The notes beneath the pieces were generated by a model. The model ran no database searches. It was not told the DNA's origin and saw only the letters and a program-made list of their open reading frames with translations. A stretch of DNA of 8,838 nt from Actinomycetes bacterium. Its GTDB lineage: Bacteria; Actinomycetota; CADDZG01; JAHWKV01. Shown here in pieces: positions 6,500 to 8,838 of this stretch (the first letter of the stretch is position 1; each line of letters begins with the position of its first letter). The stretch spans positions 1 to 8,838 of the forward strand of contig JAJCYF010000121.1 of assembly GCA_029263035.1 (NCBI GenBank), read 5' to 3'. Both the position numbers and the translations under genes were made by a program.

Positions 6500-6790
6500 A
6501 CCGCCAAGGCCGCCGCCTTCTCCGACTGGGCCTACTTTTCCTGTTTTGCTGGCCAAAGCGTTGGGGCTGAGTTCGTCAGCGGCTTCGGTTACATAACGGG
6601 CAACGTGTATTGGTACACTATTCAAGGACAATATGGTGTCAGTCCGGTGGTTCCGCGAATCTGCTATTACACAGCCTGTGGTGGCACCGTGACATCCAAG
6701 CCTGCACCCAACACGGTCGTTTACTCCATGGTGCTGTTCAACAATAATGCCATGTCCATTTGGGACTCCTATTGTTTGGGGGGCTACTAA
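6497..6790 (+). CDS. Hypothetical 97-aa protein (alternative intact reading of the locus)
   Basis: If translation begins at GTG 6497 the locus is an intact small gene: MTAKAAAFSDWAYFSCFAGQ, then a segment rich in Tyr, Gly, Val and Ser, ending DSYCLGGY. Four cysteines are spread through the chain. No signal peptide, membrane helix or known motif is present in this short form. Composition (many Y, G, S, V, N and few charged residues) suggests a beta-rich or surface/extracellular protein, which fits better with the frameshifted signal-peptide version at 6312. I do not recognise the family. A longer reading in this frame from TTG 6329 gives a Cys/His/Ser-rich leader that looks like out-of-frame translation of the signal peptide. 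The next gene follows at 31 bp on the same strand, so the two could share a transcript. Confidence 0.4.
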   Translation: MTAKAAAFSDWAYFSCFAGQSVGAEFVSGFGYITGNVYWYTIQGQYGVSPVVPRICYYTACGGTVTSKPAPNTVVYSMVLFNNNAMSIWDSYCLGGY

Positions 6791-6821
6791 CCCTCCGCCT
6801 GAGGCGAAGTCGGAGTCAAGA

Positions 6822-7451
6822 ATGGGTTTCTTTGACGAGCCGGAGTCCAACGATCCCTCGTGGGAAAAGTTGGAACTAGCTACGAGCCCCCCCACCAACA
6901 TGATGGGGAACGTCGTGTCGTTACGAACCCAAGTTGCGCGCATGGAGGCTTTCGCCATCGATCTGGCTGGCTTCGTTTGTTACCCATCCGGACTTGAGTT
7001 TTCGATTCAGGTCCGCAGTAGAGATGGCCTTCTTGGTCCTGAGTATCTTTGGATGTCCGGCGAGGATTTGCGCTTCCGGCGAGACAACCGACTCCATATT
7101 GGTTTCGAATTCTCTAACGGGACAAGGGTGAGCAATCTGGCAGGTCTTTTTCCACTTGATTCGCTGCCGGGGACGGTTCCGGTTTTGATGCCTTTGGGCG
7201 GTCGGGGGAATCGTTGGGCGTGGACCGATTACATATGGCTCTCACCACTTCCCACAGCGGGAATAATGCGGTTCTTCGCCGAATGGGAATTCGGTGGGCT
7301 CATGGAGACCGAATTGAAGATCGACGCAACTCCATTCCTGGCGGCGGCATCAGCCGCGACAGAGCTTTGGCCCCCTGGAGGCGACAGGAATGCCCCGCCA
7401 GCGGTTTGGACCTCCATGGAGTTGAATGAATTGCCCGACAATGATCGGTAA
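6822..7451 (+). CDS. Conserved hypothetical protein, actinobacterial 'MGFFDE' family
   Basis: 209-aa protein, intact. ATG 6822 is chosen because GGAG (6812-6815) lies 6 bases upstream and because relatives I recall in Streptomyces and other actinomycetes also begin MGFFDE. Conserved-looking features follow in order: a Pro-containing linker with PPTN..GNVV (23-32); a hydrophobic beta stretch FAIDLAGFVCYPSGLEFSIQ (44-63) followed by VRSR; LHIGFEFSNGTRVSNLAG (91-108); the Gly-rich VLMPLGGRGNRWAWTDYIWL (121-140); and FFAEWEFGGLMETELKIDAT (151-170). There is no signal peptide, membrane helix or nuclease/ATPase motif; it is probably a cytosolic beta-rich protein. No function is known to me. The upstream neighbour is a small Cys-containing, possibly secreted protein at 31 bp. 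The downstream neighbour is convergent. The homology claim is from memory; the reading frame and start are well supported. Confidence 0.8.
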   Translation: MGFFDEPESNDPSWEKLELATSPPTNMMGNVVSLRTQVARMEAFAIDLAGFVCYPSGLEFSIQVRSRDGLLGPEYLWMSGEDLRFRRDNRLHIGFEFSNGTRVSNLAGLFPLDSLPGTVPVLMPLGGRGNRWAWTDYIWLSPLPTAGIMRFFAEWEFGGLMETELKIDATPFLAAASAATELWPPGGDRNAPPAVWTSMELNELPDNDR

Positions 7452-7531
7452 TTTCTTGCCGCATTGTTTCAAAGTTCCTAGGGGCTAAACGACGTAGCGG
7501 TGTCGAAACGGGCCGGGTCGGAAACTGAGTC

Positions 7532-8095
7532 CTATTCCTCGGGCAGGGCCTCGGCCACGGAAACCGCGAGTCCGGGCAGCCCATCACAATCCATCACCTC
7601 GCCCGCGTACCGGATCATTGGGGCCGGGTAGGCGCCATCCCGAAGGTCATAAAGCTCCACGCGCTCCGCTTCCAGATCCACGAACCAGTAGTGAGGGACT
7701 CCGAACCGCTGATAAAGCTCGCGCTTTCGGACCTGATCCAGGCGCCTTGTAGACGGAGACGAAATCTCTACGACCAGGTCCGGCGGACCCTGCAAGTGTT
7801 TTGGACCGATGCGGTCCAGGTGGTCATGGCGAATGAAGATGACGTCCGGTTCCACCACGTCCTTTTCGGAGAAGTAGACGTCCAGCGGGGCGAAGAATGC
7901 CTCGCCTCCAGACTCAAGCGAGTACTCCCACAATCTAACGAGGACGTTCCTGGCGGCTCTTTGGTGCCTGGTAATGGGGGAGGGGTGCACTATAAGCTCC
8001 CCGTCGATGATTTCCCGCCGGACGTTGTCCTCCGGGAAAGCCTCCAGGTCCGCGTAGGTGTATTCCCCCGCAATGCGTTCCTGAGAAACTGCCAT
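7532..8095 (-). CDS. Uma2-family (DUF820) putative PD-(D/E)XK endonuclease
   Basis: 187-aa protein spanning the family's full length. It opens with YTYADLEAFPEDNVRREIID, then GELIVHPSPITRHQ, and continues with APLDVYF, VEPDVIFIRHD, the core PPDLVVEISSPSTRRLDQ, then VRKRELYQRFGVPHYWFVD. The presumed active-site residues of the restriction-enzyme-like fold are present: Glu33, Asp84, Glu110 and Lys124. The start at 8095 has a strong ribosome site, GAGGAGGT (complement of 8101-8108), 5 bases upstream. Uma2 proteins are abundant in actinobacteria and cyanobacteria, often in many scattered copies per genome; the in vivo substrate is not established. It stands alone, convergent with the MGFFDE gene (80 bp between them) and downstream of the hydrolase on the same strand (101 bp), so it may have its own promoter. 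Confidence 0.92.
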   Translation of the reverse strand: MAVSQERIAGEYTYADLEAFPEDNVRREIIDGELIVHPSPITRHQRAARNVLVRLWEYSLESGGEAFFAPLDVYFSEKDVVEPDVIFIRHDHLDRIGPKHLQGPPDLVVEISSPSTRRLDQVRKRELYQRFGVPHYWFVDLEAERVELYDLRDGAYPAPMIRYAGEVMDCDGLPGLAVSVAEALPEE

Positions 8096-8185
8096 TGGGT
8101 ACCTCCTCGGGCCCTTGAGCCTGTTGTCATGGGAGGACTGTAGCGGCCGCCTACGACAAATTAGTTTAGCGCGGACCCTGACCGC

Positions 8186-8487
8186 GGGCGGACGGCTTAG
8201 AAGTGGAATCCCCAGCGGTCCTGGACCCCGAACACCCGGGAGACGAAGCCCACCAGCGGCCCGGCATCCTTCAGCAGCCCGACTCCCTTGGCCGGGGTGA
8301 CGTGGCGGAACGAGCCGACCCGGGTCAGGCGCCCGGTGGCGGGGGGCTCCAGCGACGCAATCAGCAGAGCGGACTCGCTGGGCGGCGCCGCCGGATCCTG
8401 GCGGCTGTGCATCGCCTCGATGGGGATCCTGATCCGGTCGATCCGGGCGGCGGGGGAGAGGTCGTCAATCAGGTCTCCCAGGCCCGC
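8186..8487. repeat. Direct repeat copy B (partner at 5437-5731)
   Basis: This is the intact-gene copy of the repeat described at 5437. It covers the last 97 codons of the hydrolase at the right edge plus about 11 bp past its stop. Both copies have the same orientation, with about 2.45 kb of accessory genes between them. Confidence 0.9.
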
Positions 8488-8838
8488 CGGCAGTGCCGCC
8501 ACCAGGTCCCGGGTCCGGGCCGGGTCGGTGTTGACCATCAGATCGTAGATCGCCCGGGCGGGTGGGCCCAACCCCTCCGGGTCCCGCTCCTCGTAGGCTT
8601 CGACCAGCGTTTTTTCATCGTCCGACGGCAGGTAATCCGCCAGGAACTCGGTCACCGCCTTGCCCGCCCGGGGGTCGGGGCTCCATTCGTCGGTCATCCC
8701 GCCGGGGGCGTTTACCCGGCCGGCGGTCACCCCCTGCAGCAGGTGGACCAGGTCGAAGTAGGTGCCGACGGTGGCCATCGACCGCACCTTGTCCTGGATC
8801 TGGGGCTCCTGCTCCATCGCCACCAGGCTGAAGGCGGC
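8197..8838 (-). CDS. Alpha/beta hydrolase-like protein (5'-truncated by window edge)
   Basis: C-terminal 213 residues of a larger protein. The frame is open to the right edge, so the true start lies beyond it; GTG 8823 and ATG 8817 inside the window are not convincing starts. The visible part begins AAFSLVAMEQEPQIQDKVRS, followed by MATVGTYFDLVHLLQGVTAGRV, which resembles the strand after the nucleophile elbow in alpha/beta hydrolases (..V..vv.vG.YyDL..v...TtG). Later, IPIEAMHSRQDPAAPPSES carries the presumed catalytic Asp and VGSFRHVTP the presumed catalytic His. The GxSxG nucleophile would lie just off the edge. Substrate is unknown. The stop is TAA (8197-8199). A decayed close relative of the last third sits at 5448-5731. 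A weak hairpin (CGCGG/CCGCG) follows the stop without a U-run. Fold assignment is moderately confident; specific function is not assigned. Confidence 0.72.
   Translation of the reverse strand, partial: AAFSLVAMEQEPQIQDKVRSMATVGTYFDLVHLLQGVTAGRVNAPGGMTDEWSPDPRAGKAVTEFLADYLPSDDEKTLVEAYEERDPEGLGPPARAIYDLMVNTDPARTRDLVAALPAGLGDLIDDLSPAARIDRIRIPIEAMHSRQDPAAPPSESALLIASLEPPATGRLTRVGSFRHVTPAKGVGLLKDAGPLVGFVSRVFGVQDRWGFHF

Larger units (their letters stand above)
6312..6790 (+). pseudogene. Possible secreted small Cys protein, signal peptide and body in different frames
   Basis: ATG 6312 begins a 37-codon frame with a basic start (MLFRNACGTIRR), a hydrophobic core (LVVIVGCVLAIVGIQIVAV) and then PGLTLP, followed by TAG at 6423-6425. 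This looks like a Sec signal peptide. In the frame reached by a one-base shift near 6405-6420, AAIEGSPQSRIRLQPQEG continues without a stop to TAA at 6788-6790. The body is rich in aromatic, Gly and Ser residues and has four cysteines (SCFAG, ICYY, ACGG, YCLG), as expected for an exported, disulfide-bonded protein. A single lost base would therefore explain the locus. I recognise no family. Alternatives are a base-calling error or independent translation of the body from GTG 6497. It precedes the MGFFDE gene by 31 bp. Confidence 0.45.

Noticed and set aside
5437..8487. Insertion sequence or transposon flanked by the direct repeats
   Set aside because: No transposase or integrase and no terminal inverted repeats were seen; the repeats are coding sequence, not element ends.
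1..8838. CRISPR array, tRNA, rRNA or riboswitch
   Set aside because: No regularly spaced short repeats and no recognisable RNA gene or aptamer core on either strand by eye.

Overview
The window is high-GC DNA with codon use and gene families typical of Actinomycetota: GTG starts, a leaderless-looking start, a DesK/NarL-type two-component pair, a CYP107-like P450 and an actinobacterial 'MGFFDE' hypothetical family. No RNA gene or marker fixes a genus. An uncultured actinobacterial lineage is an inference only.

Left part (1-5422, ordinary chromosomal genes). The window opens inside sbcC, from before the zinc hook to the ATPase C-terminus. After 117 bp comes a complete 400-aa cytochrome P450. 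It converges, 7 bp apart, with a small four-helix membrane protein on the minus strand. That gene is divergent from a histidine kinase / NarL-type response regulator operon whose two genes overlap by ATGA. The 162-bp divergent region carries three copies of CGGCCGA, one inside a perfect 14-bp palindrome, and a -10 box placed so that the kinase mRNA could start on its GTG codon.

Middle part (5437-6281, gene graveyard). A truncated, frameshifted copy of the C-terminal third of an alpha/beta hydrolase (minus strand) abuts, at about 5731, a Phd/YefM-type antitoxin that has lost its N-terminus. The antitoxin is followed by its overlapping VapC/PIN toxin. Antitoxin and toxin are both frameshifted, so the toxin-antitoxin operon is dead.

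Right part (6282-8838, accessory genes). A small possibly secreted cysteine-containing protein has its signal peptide and mature domain in different frames. It is followed by an intact MGFFDE-family protein of unknown function, then an intact Uma2-family protein on the minus strand. Last is the intact relative of the hydrolase fragment, running off the right edge. The two hydrolase copies form direct repeats of about 295 and 302 bp (roughly 87% identical by hand count) that bracket about 2.45 kb of accessory DNA. Most differences between them are synonymous, so the broken copy evolved as a working gene before it was truncated.

I found no convincing new defence or biosynthetic system. The best leads are the double-truncation junction with its flanking repeats, the divergent two-component promoter, and the unexplained secreted-protein / MGFFDE pair.
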